Source of the DNA: Paractinoplanes toevensis
Lineage (GTDB): Bacteria; Actinomycetota; Actinomycetes; Mycobacteriales; Micromonosporaceae
Direction: 5' to 3'
Length of the DNA stretch: 64,000 nt
Assembly: GCF_018332695.1 (NCBI RefSeq)
Contig: NZ_BOQN01000118.1
Location: 1 to 64,000 of the forward strand
Under the pieces are notes generated by a model, which saw nothing but the letters and a program-made list of their open reading frames with translations, did not search any database and was not told the origin of the DNA. Every line of letters begins with the position of its first letter. Position 1 is the first letter of the stretch. Below, one piece after another: positions 36,623-44,913 of the stretch. Position numbers and translations under genes: made by a program.

Positions 36623-36640
36623 ACGCCGTACGTTTCCGGC

Positions 36641-37924
36641 ATGAAGCTTTCCGTGGCGCAGGGGACCGCGCTCAGCGTCGGTGCCGTGCTCGGCACCGGG
36701 GTGATCTCGATGCCCGCCCTCGCGGCCGGCGTCGCCGGACCGGCCTCGCTGGTCGCCTGGGCCGCGCTGATCCTGCTGTCGGCCCCGCTGGCGTGGACGT
36801 TCGCGGCGCTCGGCGCCCGGCATCCGGACAGCGGCGGGGTCTCCACCTACGTGCGGCTGGCGTTCGGCCCGCGCGCGGCCGCGGCCGTCGGCTGGTGCTT
36901 CTACTTCGCGGTGCCGCTCGGCGCGCCCGCCGCGGCCGCGTTCGCCGGCGGTTACGTGGCCGACGTCGCCGGGGGCGGGCAGGCCACCGTGCTCGTCACA
37001 TTCCTCGGCTCGGTCGGCGCGGTCTACGCCATGAACTGGTTCGGGCTGCGGATCTCCGGCCGGGTGCAACTGGTGCTGACCGGCGTCCTGGCCGTGCTGC
37101 TGCTGATCACCGTGGTGACCGCGCTGCCGCACGCCGACCTCGGCAACCTGACCCCGTTCGCGCCGCACGGGTGGGCCGGTGTCGGTGCCGCGGCGGCCGT
37201 GCTGGTCTGGGGGTTCGCCGGCTGGGAGGCGGTCTCGTCGCTGTCACCGGACTACCGCAACCCGCGCCGGGACGTGCCCCGGGCGACCGCGGTGGCGGTG
37301 GCCGTCGTTGGTGCGCTCTACCTCGCGGTGGCCGTGACCAGCGTGCTGGTGCTCGGACCGGCGCTCGGGGACAGCCAGGCACCGCTGGCCGACCTGCTCG
37401 CCGTGGGGGTGGGCGGGCCGGTCCGGATCGTCACCGCGGTGGTGGCAGTGCTACTGACCGTCGGCGCGATGAACGCCTACTTCGCCGGGGCGTCCCGGCT
37501 CGGCACGGCGCTGGCCCGCGACGGTGCCCTGCCGGCCCGGGTGTTCGGCACCGAGCGGGGGTCGCTGACCTTCGTGCTGGCCGGCAGCCTGGTGTCGGTC
37601 CTGCTGCCGATCGCGCTGCACACCTCGATGCTGCTGGTCACCGGCTGCTTCACGCTGGTCTACGTGCTCGGTACGGCGGCCGCCCTGCGGTTGCTGCCCC
37701 GCGGCGCGGCCCGGGGGTGGGCGGCGGTCGCGTTCCTGGCGGTGATCGTGCTGCTCGTGCTCACCGGTCTGCCCGCGCTGCTGAGCCTGGTGGTGGCGGC
37801 CGGCGCGATCGGTTACCAGGCGTGGCGGGCCAGCAGGCCGGCGAAGAGCGCCAGGCCCTCGTCGATCAGCGCGGAGTCGGCGGCGCCGAACCCGAACACG
37901 AACCCGGCCTGCGAGGTGGCGTAA
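36641..37924 (+). CDS. APC superfamily amino acid permease, YjeH-like
   Basis: This protein of 427 residues has about twelve membrane segments and the APC-type start GTALSVGAVLGTGVISMPALAAG. LVWGFAGWEAVSSLSPDYRNPRRDVPRAT is the conserved loop before helix 7. It resembles YjeH-type amino acid exporters more than uptake permeases, a tentative assignment. ATG at 36641 is chosen; the long open frame upstream overlaps the previous gene and lacks family similarity. The hydrophilic tail (last 37 residues) lies on the opposite strand of the next gene, overlapping it by 112 bp. Repeats just upstream suggest MocR control. Confidence 0.87.
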   Translation: MKLSVAQGTALSVGAVLGTGVISMPALAAGVAGPASLVAWAALILLSAPLAWTFAALGARHPDSGGVSTYVRLAFGPRAAAAVGWCFYFAVPLGAPAAAAFAGGYVADVAGGGQATVLVTFLGSVGAVYAMNWFGLRISGRVQLVLTGVLAVLLLITVVTALPHADLGNLTPFAPHGWAGVGAAAAVLVWGFAGWEAVSSLSPDYRNPRRDVPRATAVAVAVVGALYLAVAVTSVLVLGPALGDSQAPLADLLAVGVGGPVRIVTAVVAVLLTVGAMNAYFAGASRLGTALARDGALPARVFGTERGSLTFVLAGSLVSVLLPIALHTSMLLVTGCFTLVYVLGTAAALRLLPRGAARGWAAVAFLAVIVLLVLTGLPALLSLVVAAGAIGYQAWRASRPAKSARPSSISAESAAPNPNTNPACEVA

Positions 37925-39219
37925 CCGGCCAGGTCCTCGACGACCAGGCCGGCCGTGGCGGCCGCGGCGACCACGGGGGCCGCCGACCCGCCCCGCAGCA
38001 GTGCGGTCACGTGCAGGCCGGCCGCCGACGGCAACACCTCCAGGCCGGGCATCGTGGCCAGCGCGGCGACGATGGTGGCGTGCCGGCGGGCGTACTGCTT
38101 GCCGGCCCGGCGCACGTGCCGGGCCAGCTGGCCGTCGTCGATGAACCGGGCCAGGGCGGCCTGGATCGGCGGCGAGCCGTAGCCGTCGCCCAGCTGGCGG
38201 GCGGCGGCCAGGGCGTCCCGCAGGCCCGGTGGCACCAGCACGAACCCGGTCCGGATCGACGGCAGCATGCTCTTGGAGAAGGTGCCGGCGTAGAGCACGC
38301 GGCCGGCCGTGTCGAGGCTGTAGAGCGGTTCGAGCGGGCGCGCCGAGTAGCGGAACTCGCTGTCGTAGTCGTCCTCGACGATCGCGGCCGACCGGCCGCG
38401 CGCCCAATCCAGCAGCTCGCGGCGGCGGGTGAGGCTCATCGGGCGGCCGAGCGGGAACTGGTGCGACGGGGTCGTGTACACCAGCCGGCAGCCGGCCGGC
38501 AGTGCGGCGACCACCAGGCCGTCCTCGTCGACCGGCACCCCGGTCACTCGGCAGCCGATGGCCTCGAACAGCATCCGGGCCGGCGGATAGCCCGGCTCCT
38601 CCACCGCCACCACGTCGCCCGGCCGCAGCAGCACCCGGGCGATCAGGTCGAGGGCGTGCTGGGTGCCGTTGGTGATCACGATGTCGGCCGCGTCCACCCG
38701 CAGCGACCGGGAGACGCCCAGGTAGCGGGCGATCGCCGCGCGCAGCGCCGGATGCCCGGCCGGTGCCGGGTAGGTGCCGGGGCTGTTCGCACCGAGCCGG
38801 ATCTCCGCGGCCACCAGGCGCCGCCAGGTGTCGAACGGGAACAGCGTCGCGTCCGGGATACCGGTGCGGAAGTCGTAGCGCGGCGCCGGCTGCCCGTCGC
38901 CGGTCGGCCGGGGTGCGCTCGGCCGGCCCGGCCGCGGGCGGAGCGGATCGGCCGGGGTGCGCCGCGGACCGCGGGATGCCGGGACCTCGGCCACGTACGT
39001 GCCCGAACCCACCCGCGCGACCAGGTAGCCCTCGGCGGTCAGGCGTTCGTAGGCGGCCGCCGCGCTGCCCCGGGAAACGCCGAGGTCGGTGGCGAGCGCC
39101 CGGGTCGGCGGCAGCCGGTGCCCGGCCGGCAGCCGGCCGTCCACGATGGCCGCGCGCAGCGCCCGGTAGACGAGCACCGCCTTCTCGCCGCCGCCGCTCA
39201 CCTCGAGAACCAGATCCAC
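37813..39219 (-). CDS. MocR family transcriptional regulator (PLP-dependent)
   Basis: The second MocR protein in the window has 468 residues. The GntR winged helix (residues 8-75) includes HRLPPTRALATDLGVSRGSAAAAYERLTAEGYL, and the aminotransferase-like domain starts near residue 115. PLP contacts are visible as VIVEDDYDSEF-like AIVEDDYDSEFRY, TPSHQFPLGRP and the lysine in YAGTFSKSMLPSIRTGF. GTG at 39219 is chosen from the family N-terminus; a much longer upstream frame lacks similarity. It overlaps the permease tail by 112 bp and is divergent from the MFS gene; either could be its target. Confidence 0.9.
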   Translation of the reverse strand: MDLVLEVSGGGEKAVLVYRALRAAIVDGRLPAGHRLPPTRALATDLGVSRGSAAAAYERLTAEGYLVARVGSGTYVAEVPASRGPRRTPADPLRPRPGRPSAPRPTGDGQPAPRYDFRTGIPDATLFPFDTWRRLVAAEIRLGANSPGTYPAPAGHPALRAAIARYLGVSRSLRVDAADIVITNGTQHALDLIARVLLRPGDVVAVEEPGYPPARMLFEAIGCRVTGVPVDEDGLVVAALPAGCRLVYTTPSHQFPLGRPMSLTRRRELLDWARGRSAAIVEDDYDSEFRYSARPLEPLYSLDTAGRVLYAGTFSKSMLPSIRTGFVLVPPGLRDALAAARQLGDGYGSPPIQAALARFIDDGQLARHVRRAGKQYARRHATIVAALATMPGLEVLPSAAGLHVTALLRGGSAAPVVAAAATAGLVVEDLAGYATSQAGFVFGFGAADSALIDEGLALFAGLLARHAW

Positions 39220-39230
39220 CCCACCATTCT

Positions 39231-39250
39231 GGTATGGGGTAACCGGTATG
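39231..39250. promoter_or_regulatory. Direct repeat GGTATG upstream of the MocR gene
   Basis: GGTATG occurs at 39231-39236 and 39245-39250. Read on the minus strand these are CATACC boxes, close to the ATACCA boxes of the MocR protein GabR. The rest of the 202-bp gap (39220-39421) has no other clear feature except AT-richer sequence around 39360-39385. Confidence 0.4.
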
Positions 39251-39421
39251 CGGCCCGACCGGGCAGCGCCACCTACGCTTTTGATCATGCGGAGCGGCGG
39301 CCGTCGCGCTGACGGGTCACGAGCTCGAAGACGGCCGTCGACCGACTCCCCGGTTGCGAGAATTGCTCGCGGTACATACCTTGCGCTAGGTGACCGAGGT
39401 GTTACCGAGCGGGGTTGAGCG

Positions 39422-40660
39422 GTGAGCACACTATGGCGCAACCGTGAGTTCAATCTTCTGTGGACGAGTCAGACGCTCTCCGACCTCGGTGGTGCGGTCG
39501 CGCAGCTCGCGGTGCCGCTGCTGGTGCTGGAGATGACCGGTTCCGCCGTGCAGGCCGGGGTGGTCGGCACCGCGGCCCTGGTCGCCAAGCTCGCCGCCCG
39601 GCTGCCCGCCGGTGTCCTGGCCGACCGGGTCGACCGCCGCCGGGCCCTGCTGGCCTGCGACAGCGTCCGGCTGCTGGCCTGCGTGACCCTGGCCGCCACG
39701 ATCGCGACCGGCCGGGTCAGCCTCGCCGTCATCATCGTGGTGGCCGTGCTCGACGCCATCGGCACCGCCCTGTTCAGCACCGTCGAGTACGCGTCCCTGC
39801 GCAGCATCGTCGCGCCCGTCCAGTTGCCCGCCGCGGTGGCCCGCAACGAGGCCCGCGCCTACGGCGCCTCGCTGGCCGGGCCGCCCGTGGGTGGCCTGCT
39901 GTTCGGCGTCGCGCCCGCACTGCCGTTCGTCGGCAACGCGGTGTCCTACCTGTTCTCGCTGCTCGGCGTGGGGCTGATCCGCCGTCCGCTGCAGGCGGCC
40001 CGCGACCGGGATCCGCCCGGGCATGCCGCCGCGCTGGCCGAGGGCCTGCGCTTCGTCTTCACCAACCCGTTCCTGCGGGCCGTGCTGGTGATCGCGGCGC
40101 CGCTGAACTTCGCGCTCAACGGCGCCGTCTTCACCATCATCGTGACCCTCCAGCGGCACGACGTACGGCCCGGCGTGATCGGCTTGACCGAGACCATCGT
40201 CGGAGCCGGCGGCCTGGCCGGCGCGCTGTTCGCGCCGCGGCTGCTGCGCCGGCTGCCGTTCCCTCACCTGATCCGCTCGATCTGCTGGGCCTCGGCCGGG
40301 GTGCTGGTGGTCAGCGCCTGGCTGACCTCGAGCGTCGCCGCCGCGGTTCCGCTCGCGCTGGCCATCTTCATCGGGCCAGCCTGCAACGCGGCCCTCTTCG
40401 GCTACCAGGCCGCGATCACCCCCGACCACCTGCAGGGCCGGGTCCTCAGCGTCATCTTCCTTTCCGCGATGTCGGCGTCGGCCACCGCGCCGCTGCTGGC
40501 CGGTGTGGTCGTCACCAGCTGGGGGAGCCGGGCGGCGCTGCTGATGTTCGCGGTGGCGGTGACCATGTCGGCGCTGACCGCGAGCCTGGCCGCGGGCATC
40601 CGCGACATGAAACCGATCGACCAGGTCAGCGCCGTCTGGCCAGCTCGGCCCGATCGATGA
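39422..40660 (+). CDS. Major facilitator superfamily exporter, MFS_3/EntS type
   Basis: This 412-residue transporter has about twelve membrane segments. The opening LWRNREFNLLWTSQTLSDLGGAVAQLAVPLLVLEMTGS is typical of MFS_3 (EntS-like) exporters, and the loop 2-3 motif is ARLPAGVLADRVDRRRAL. Family members export siderophores, macrolides or other small molecules. GTG at 39422 has a weak GGGG purine stretch upstream. The last 35 bp overlap the convergent kinase gene. A link to siderophore export would fit the nearby iron-box-like site only loosely, as that is 4 kb away. Confidence 0.88.
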   Translation: MSTLWRNREFNLLWTSQTLSDLGGAVAQLAVPLLVLEMTGSAVQAGVVGTAALVAKLAARLPAGVLADRVDRRRALLACDSVRLLACVTLAATIATGRVSLAVIIVVAVLDAIGTALFSTVEYASLRSIVAPVQLPAAVARNEARAYGASLAGPPVGGLLFGVAPALPFVGNAVSYLFSLLGVGLIRRPLQAARDRDPPGHAAALAEGLRFVFTNPFLRAVLVIAAPLNFALNGAVFTIIVTLQRHDVRPGVIGLTETIVGAGGLAGALFAPRLLRRLPFPHLIRSICWASAGVLVVSAWLTSSVAAAVPLALAIFIGPACNAALFGYQAAITPDHLQGRVLSVIFLSAMSASATAPLLAGVVVTSWGSRAALLMFAVAVTMSALTASLAAGIRDMKPIDQVSAVWPARPDR

Positions 40661-41498
40661 AGCAGTCGGCACCGACCGGGCGCGTACACGCGTACGCCCC
40701 GGCGATGACCGCCTCCCGCAGGCAGTCCTCGTCGCCGGCGCCGGCCAGCCGGGCCGCCAGGAAGGCGGCGGCGAAGGCGTCGCCGGCGCCGTTCGTGTCG
40801 GCGATCGGCGCGCCCGGGTCGGCGGCCGGCTGATGCACCGAGCCGTCCCGGGTGTGCAGGGTGGCGCCCTTCGCGCCGTCGGTGACCAGCACCCGCGACG
40901 CCACGCCGTCGGCCAGGATGCGCTCGGCCGCTCCCGCGGCCAGTTGCACCGCGCTGACGAAGACGAGGTCGGCACCGAGCGCGAAGTCGAGGTGGTGGGG
41001 ATCGGTCCCGTTCCAGTCGTGGAGGTCCGTGGAGACGGTGACGCCGGCTCGCCGCAAATCGGGCAAAAGGTGCCGGGCGAAATCGGTGATCGTCAGGTGC
41101 ACGTGCGACGCTGCCGACAAAAGCGGCAAATAGAGATCGGCGGGCAGCCGGTAGCCGGGCACGTTGCGACCGTCGTAGATGGAGAGGCGGCGACCGTCCG
41201 GGCTCATCAGGTTGACCGCTCGGCGGGTGCCGCCCGGCGAGATCGCCGTGTGCAGCGGAATTCCCCACTCGGCGAAGGCCTCGGAGACCCGCCGCCCGGC
41301 GTCGTCGGCGCCGATCGCGTCGGCCACCGCGACCGGTACGCCCAGCGCGTGCAGCGCGAGCGCCACGCACGTGCCGGTGTGCGACACGTCGTCGTGGATC
41401 AGGCCGGTGGGCCGGGCCGAGTCGGCGCCGAGCACCGGAAGCCCGGCAACCGGGACGACGGTGTCGATTCCGGTGCCACCAATGACAAGCACGCTCAT
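40626..41498 (-). CDS. PfkB family carbohydrate kinase
   Basis: This 290-residue protein is a ribokinase/PfkB-type sugar kinase. It starts with SVLVIGGTGIDTVVPV and carries the C-terminal PfkB signature DTNGAGDAFAAAFLAARLAG with the catalytic Asp in GAGD. A short VLVTDGAKGATL strand pair precedes it. The N-terminal GG motif is incomplete, with DVSHTGTCVALALHALG in place of the usual GGxxxN. The sugar is unknown. ATG at 41498 follows GGAAGA. Its 3' end overlaps the MFS gene. Confidence 0.9.
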   Translation of the reverse strand: MSVLVIGGTGIDTVVPVAGLPVLGADSARPTGLIHDDVSHTGTCVALALHALGVPVAVADAIGADDAGRRVSEAFAEWGIPLHTAISPGGTRRAVNLMSPDGRRLSIYDGRNVPGYRLPADLYLPLLSAASHVHLTITDFARHLLPDLRRAGVTVSTDLHDWNGTDPHHLDFALGADLVFVSAVQLAAGAAERILADGVASRVLVTDGAKGATLHTRDGSVHQPAADPGAPIADTNGAGDAFAAAFLAARLAGAGDEDCLREAVIAGAYACTRPVGADCFIDRAELARRR

Positions 41499-41626
41499 TC
41501 TTCCGGACGGTACCGGCCCGGCGGTCGATAGACTCGTCGGTACTAGCCCTCCAGCCGCACTTTCAATACCCTGCGGTAACTAGTACGCAATATTCCCCCG
41601 TCCTCGGTTATAAGGCGGCGCCCGAT

Positions 41627-43450
41627 ATGGCTCTCGATGTTCCCTACCGCTCGATCCCCGACATGTTCTTCAAGCGCGTCGCGGCGACCCCGAACGGCCG
41701 GGCCTTCGCGACGCCCACCGCCGACGACGCCGGCATGGTCTGGCACACCTGGTCCGACGTCGGCGAGCGGGCCACCCGCATCGCCGCCGGCCTGCGCACC
41801 CTGGGTGTTGGCCTGGAGGACCGGGTCGCCATCCTGGCCGGCACGAGTTACGAGTGGGTCCTGGCCGACCTCGGCATCAACTGCGCCGGCGCCGCCACCA
41901 CCACGGTCTATCCGACCACCGAGCCCGAGGACGCGAGCTACATCGTGGCCAACTCGGGTTCCAAGGTGCTGATCGCGGAGACCCCGAGGCAGGCCCTCAA
42001 GATCTCCGGGGCCGGCACCAGCGTCACCCACGTCGTGCTGATCGACGGCCAGGCCGACGCCGGTGCCACCCCGCCCCAGCTCACCTTGGGCGAGCTGGAG
42101 GAGCGCGGGGCGGCCGCGCTGCGCGACAACCCGAAACTGATCGACGAGGTCGTCGAGAGCATCGGCCCCGACCACCTGGCCACCCTGATCTACACCTCCG
42201 GCACCACCGGCCGGCCCAAGGGCGTGCAGCTGCTGCACAGCGGCTGGACCTGGGAGGGTGTCGCGCAGGAGGACCTCGGCCTGTTCGAGTCCACCGACCT
42301 GCAGTACCTGTGGCTGCCGCTGTCCCACTCGTTCGGCAAGACGCTGCTCTGCGGCATCATCCACGTGGGCGTGCCGACCTACGTCGACGGCCGCGTCGAC
42401 AAGCTGGTCGACATGCTCGCGGTGGTCAAGCCGACGCTGATGTGCGCGGCTCCCCGCATCTTCGAGAAGGTCTACAACAAGACCGTCACCACCGCGCTGG
42501 GCGGCGGCGGGGCCAAGGCCAAGATCTTCAGCTGGGCGGTCGGCGTCGGCAAGGAGAAGGTCGCCCTCGAGCAGGCCGGCAAGCCGGTTCCCGGCGGCCT
42601 CAAGCTGAAGTACGGCGTGGCCGAGCGGCTGGTCTTCTCGAAGCTGCAGGAGCGGCTCGGCGGCCGGCTGCGGGTGCTGGTCAGTGGCTCGGCGCCGCTG
42701 AGCCGGGACATCGCCGAGTTCTTCGCGGCCGCCAACCTTCCGATCATGGAGGGGTACGGCATGACCGAGAGCAGCGCCGCCAACTTCGTGAACCGGGCCG
42801 GCAAGCTCAAGATCGGTACAGTCGGGCAGCCGCTCGGCGACCTGGAGTGCAAGATCGACGCGGACGGCGAGATCCTGCTGCGCGGCGCGCCGGTGATGCG
42901 GGGTTACCACGACCTGCCCAAGGACACCGCCGAGGCCTTCACCGAGGACGGCTTCCTGCGCACCGGTGACATCGGCGAGCTCGACGGCGACGGCTACCTG
43001 CGCATCACCGACCGCAAGAAGGACCTGGTCAAGACGTCCGGCGGGAAGTACATCGCGCCGTCGGCGATCGAGGGCATGTTCAAGGCCGTCTGCCCGTACA
43101 CGTCGCAGGCGGTCGTGGTCGGCCAGGCCCGCAACTTCGTCACGATGCTGATCTCGCTCGACGAGGAGGCGATCGTGTCCTGGGCGGCCGGTGGCCCGCT
43201 CGACGGCAAGAGCTACGCGGAGATCGTCGCGGCCCCCGAGACCGAGAAGCTCGTCGCCGACTACGTCGAGGAGCTGAACGGCAAGCTCAACAAGTGGGAG
43301 ACGGTGAAGAAGTTCGCCATTCTCCCGCGCGACCTGAGCATCGAGGCCGGCGAGATCACCCCGTCCATGAAGATCAAGCGGCGCAGTGTGGAGACGAACT
43401 TCGCCGCCGAGATCGACAAGATGTACGCGGGTTCGCTGGCCCAGCTGTGA
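41627..43450 (+). CDS. Long-chain acyl-CoA synthetase, FadD15-like
   Basis: This 607-residue member of the ANL superfamily activates fatty acids as acyl-AMP and then acyl-CoA. The AMP-binding motif is YTSGTTGRPKGVQ (about residues 191-203); EGYGMTESSAANFVN and FLRTGDIGELDGDGYLRITDRKKDL follow, and the C-terminal catalytic Lys is in ITPSMKIKRRSV. The length and the VQLLHSGW insertion fit the bacterial long-chain group (FadD15) rather than medium-chain ligases. ATG at 41627 is preceded by TAAGGCGGCG. The 128-bp gap upstream has no other gene. A strong hairpin terminates it. Confidence 0.92.
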   Translation: MALDVPYRSIPDMFFKRVAATPNGRAFATPTADDAGMVWHTWSDVGERATRIAAGLRTLGVGLEDRVAILAGTSYEWVLADLGINCAGAATTTVYPTTEPEDASYIVANSGSKVLIAETPRQALKISGAGTSVTHVVLIDGQADAGATPPQLTLGELEERGAAALRDNPKLIDEVVESIGPDHLATLIYTSGTTGRPKGVQLLHSGWTWEGVAQEDLGLFESTDLQYLWLPLSHSFGKTLLCGIIHVGVPTYVDGRVDKLVDMLAVVKPTLMCAAPRIFEKVYNKTVTTALGGGGAKAKIFSWAVGVGKEKVALEQAGKPVPGGLKLKYGVAERLVFSKLQERLGGRLRVLVSGSAPLSRDIAEFFAAANLPIMEGYGMTESSAANFVNRAGKLKIGTVGQPLGDLECKIDADGEILLRGAPVMRGYHDLPKDTAEAFTEDGFLRTGDIGELDGDGYLRITDRKKDLVKTSGGKYIAPSAIEGMFKAVCPYTSQAVVVGQARNFVTMLISLDEEAIVSWAAGGPLDGKSYAEIVAAPETEKLVADYVEELNGKLNKWETVKKFAILPRDLSIEAGEITPSMKIKRRSVETNFAAEIDKMYAGSLAQL

Positions 43451-43454
43451 CTTC

Positions 43455-43481
43455 TTGTGGGGGGCCGTCGGCCCCCCACAA
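43455..43481. terminator. Strong bidirectional terminator between fadD and rpsD
   Basis: TTGTGGGGGGCC and GGCCCCCCACAA form a perfect 12-bp stem with a GTC loop. The flanks read TTCTTG and CAAAG. It sits in the 36-bp gap between two convergent genes and should stop transcription from both sides. Confidence 0.85.
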
Positions 43482-43486
43482 AGCAA

Positions 43487-44095
43487 TCAGCGCGCGTAGA
43501 ACTCGACGACGAGCTGCTCGTCGCAGAGCACCGGGATCTCCTTGCGCTCCGGGAGCCGGATCACCGTGGTGCGCAGATCCTCCAGAGCTGTCGAGAGGTA
43601 CGGCGCGGTCGGCCCGTCCAGGTGCGCGCCGGCCGCCGCGATCTGGAACGGCGGCTTCTGCCGGCTCTTCTCCTTCACCTGCACGACCTGACCCGGCTTG
43701 AGCCGGTAGGCCGGCCGGTCCACCTTCTGGCCGTCGACCGTGAAGTGACCGTGCACGACGAGCTGGCGGGCCTGGTAGATGGTGCGGGCCATGCCGGACC
43801 GGACCACGATGGCGTCGAGGCGGCGCTCGAGCAGCGTCACCATGGTCTCGCCGGTCTTGCCCTCGGCGCGGTGCGCGTCGTCGTACGCCCGGCGCATCTG
43901 GGCCTCGCTGATGTTGTACTGGTGGCGCAGCCGCTGCTTCTCCAGCAGTCGCACCTGGTAGTCCGAGGCCTTGCGCCGTGACCGGCCGTGCACGCCCGGC
44001 GGGAACGGCCGCTTCTCGAAGTACTTCACGCACTTGGGCGTCAGCGGGATGCCGAGGGCACGGGACAGTTTGGCCTTGGGCCGTGAGTTGTTCAT
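43487..44095 (-). CDS. rpsD: 30S ribosomal protein S4, zinc-free form
   Basis: S4 binds 16S rRNA early in 30S assembly. The 202-residue protein has the S4 N-terminal domain and the S4 RNA-binding fold (LERRLDAIVVRSGMARTIYQARQLVVHGHFTVDGQKVDRPAY), ending with CDEQLVVEFYAR. The N-terminus has only one Cys, so the zinc knuckle of C+ S4 proteins is absent. The gene stands alone instead of in the rpsM-rpsK-rpsD-rpoA cluster; it may be a paralogue or, as I recall for Streptomyces, the only copy. ATG at 44095 follows CCGGAGAC; an earlier in-frame start lies in the operator region. It shares a tandem iron-box-like site with the divergent DUF2470 gene. Confidence 0.93.
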   Translation of the reverse strand: MNNSRPKAKLSRALGIPLTPKCVKYFEKRPFPPGVHGRSRRKASDYQVRLLEKQRLRHQYNISEAQMRRAYDDAHRAEGKTGETMVTLLERRLDAIVVRSGMARTIYQARQLVVHGHFTVDGQKVDRPAYRLKPGQVVQVKEKSRQKPPFQIAAAGAHLDGPTAPYLSTALEDLRTTVIRLPERKEIPVLCDEQLVVEFYAR

Positions 44096-44131
44096 GAAGT
44101 CTCCGGAGTCACTTGCGCTCGAGGCCGGTGT

Positions 44132-44170
44132 TACGGTTAGCCTCACCTTACTAAGGTCAGCCTAACCGGT
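44132..44170. promoter_or_regulatory. Tandem DtxR/IdeR-like iron boxes in the rpsD/DUF2470 divergent promoter
   Basis: Two 19-bp sites, 44132-44150 and 44152-44170, lie side by side around C44151 and match the DtxR/IdeR palindrome at about 14 and 13 of 19 positions. The whole 39 bp is itself a near-perfect dyad, with 15 of the 17 inner pairs complementary and a central ACCTTA-C-TAAGGT. TAAGGT can serve as a -10 in both directions, so bound repressor would block both genes. The match to the consensus is from memory. Confidence 0.7.
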
Positions 44171-44187
44171 TCCCGGAGGTACACACC

Positions 44188-44913
44188 ATGCAGCCCAGCC
44201 ACGCCGAGGTAGCGAGGACGCTCGCCGCCGGGCACCTGCCCGCCGTCGCGCACATCGCCTGCCGCCCCGGGCCGCTCCCGGTTCGGCACGTGACCGACTT
44301 GCACGGCCGTGTGCTGCTGCTTTCGCCCGCCGACGGCGCGTTCGCCGTCGCGACGCGACCGCAGCCCGGCACCGACGACACGGCCATGGTGCTCGACATC
44401 ACCGACGTCCCGCCGATGGCCGGCTCGCCCGCCCTCGGCCGGGTCTGGGTCTCCGGCTGGGTCACCCGCATCGAGGGCGACGAACTCAAGCAGGCCGTGC
44501 TCGACTACGCCGACATCGACGCCACCGGCGATCTGCTCGACGTCGGCGACAGCAAGGTGATGCACCGGATGGACATCGCCGAGGTGCGCTACGAGCGCAA
44601 CGAGAAGCTGGTCGACATCGACCCCGACGACTTCGTCGAGGCCACCCCCGACCCGCTGCGGCAGATCGAGTTCGACCTGATCGCCGATCTCGCCGACCAC
44701 CACCTCGACGAGATGGGCGCCTACGTGCGCCGCCAGCTCGGCTCGACGTTCCAGCCGAAGAACGAGCCCCAGGTGGTCCGGCTGGACCGCTACGGCTTCA
44801 TGGTGCGGCTCGACGACAAGCTGGCCCGGCTCGGTTTCCCGCGCCCGGTCACCGACCGGCATGACCTGGCCCACCTGCTGCACCCGGTGCTCTGCCACCG
44901 CTGCGGGCACTAA
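44188..44913 (+). CDS. DUF2470 domain protein (HugZ-like fold), probably iron-regulated
   Basis: This 241-residue protein has an N-terminal split-barrel-like part (PSHAEVARTLAAGHLPAVAHIAC, GRVWVSGWVTRIEGDEL) and a C-terminal DUF2470 part (IEFDLIADLADHHLDEMGAYVRRQLG, then VRLDRYGFMVRLDD). DUF2470 accompanies HugZ/HutZ heme-utilisation proteins and related FMN-binding folds, so a role in heme or iron handling is likely but unproven. The tail ends CHRCGH, which could bind metal. GGAGGT precedes ATG at 44188. The iron-box-like operator lies 18 bp upstream. Its stop overlaps the convergent TetR gene by 4 bp. Confidence 0.85.
   Translation: MQPSHAEVARTLAAGHLPAVAHIACRPGPLPVRHVTDLHGRVLLLSPADGAFAVATRPQPGTDDTAMVLDITDVPPMAGSPALGRVWVSGWVTRIEGDELKQAVLDYADIDATGDLLDVGDSKVMHRMDIAEVRYERNEKLVDIDPDDFVEATPDPLRQIEFDLIADLADHHLDEMGAYVRRQLGSTFQPKNEPQVVRLDRYGFMVRLDDKLARLGFPRPVTDRHDLAHLLHPVLCHRCGH

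Noticed and set aside
41543-43486. 647-codon minus-strand frame opposite the FadD gene
   Set aside because: It crosses the terminator hairpin and mirrors the FadD gene; no domain visible.
39422-44913. Siderophore cluster suggested by an EntS-like exporter and the iron-box-like site
   Set aside because: No NRPS, NIS synthetase or siderophore-binding lipoprotein gene is found, and the exporter lies 4 kb from the operator without its own box.
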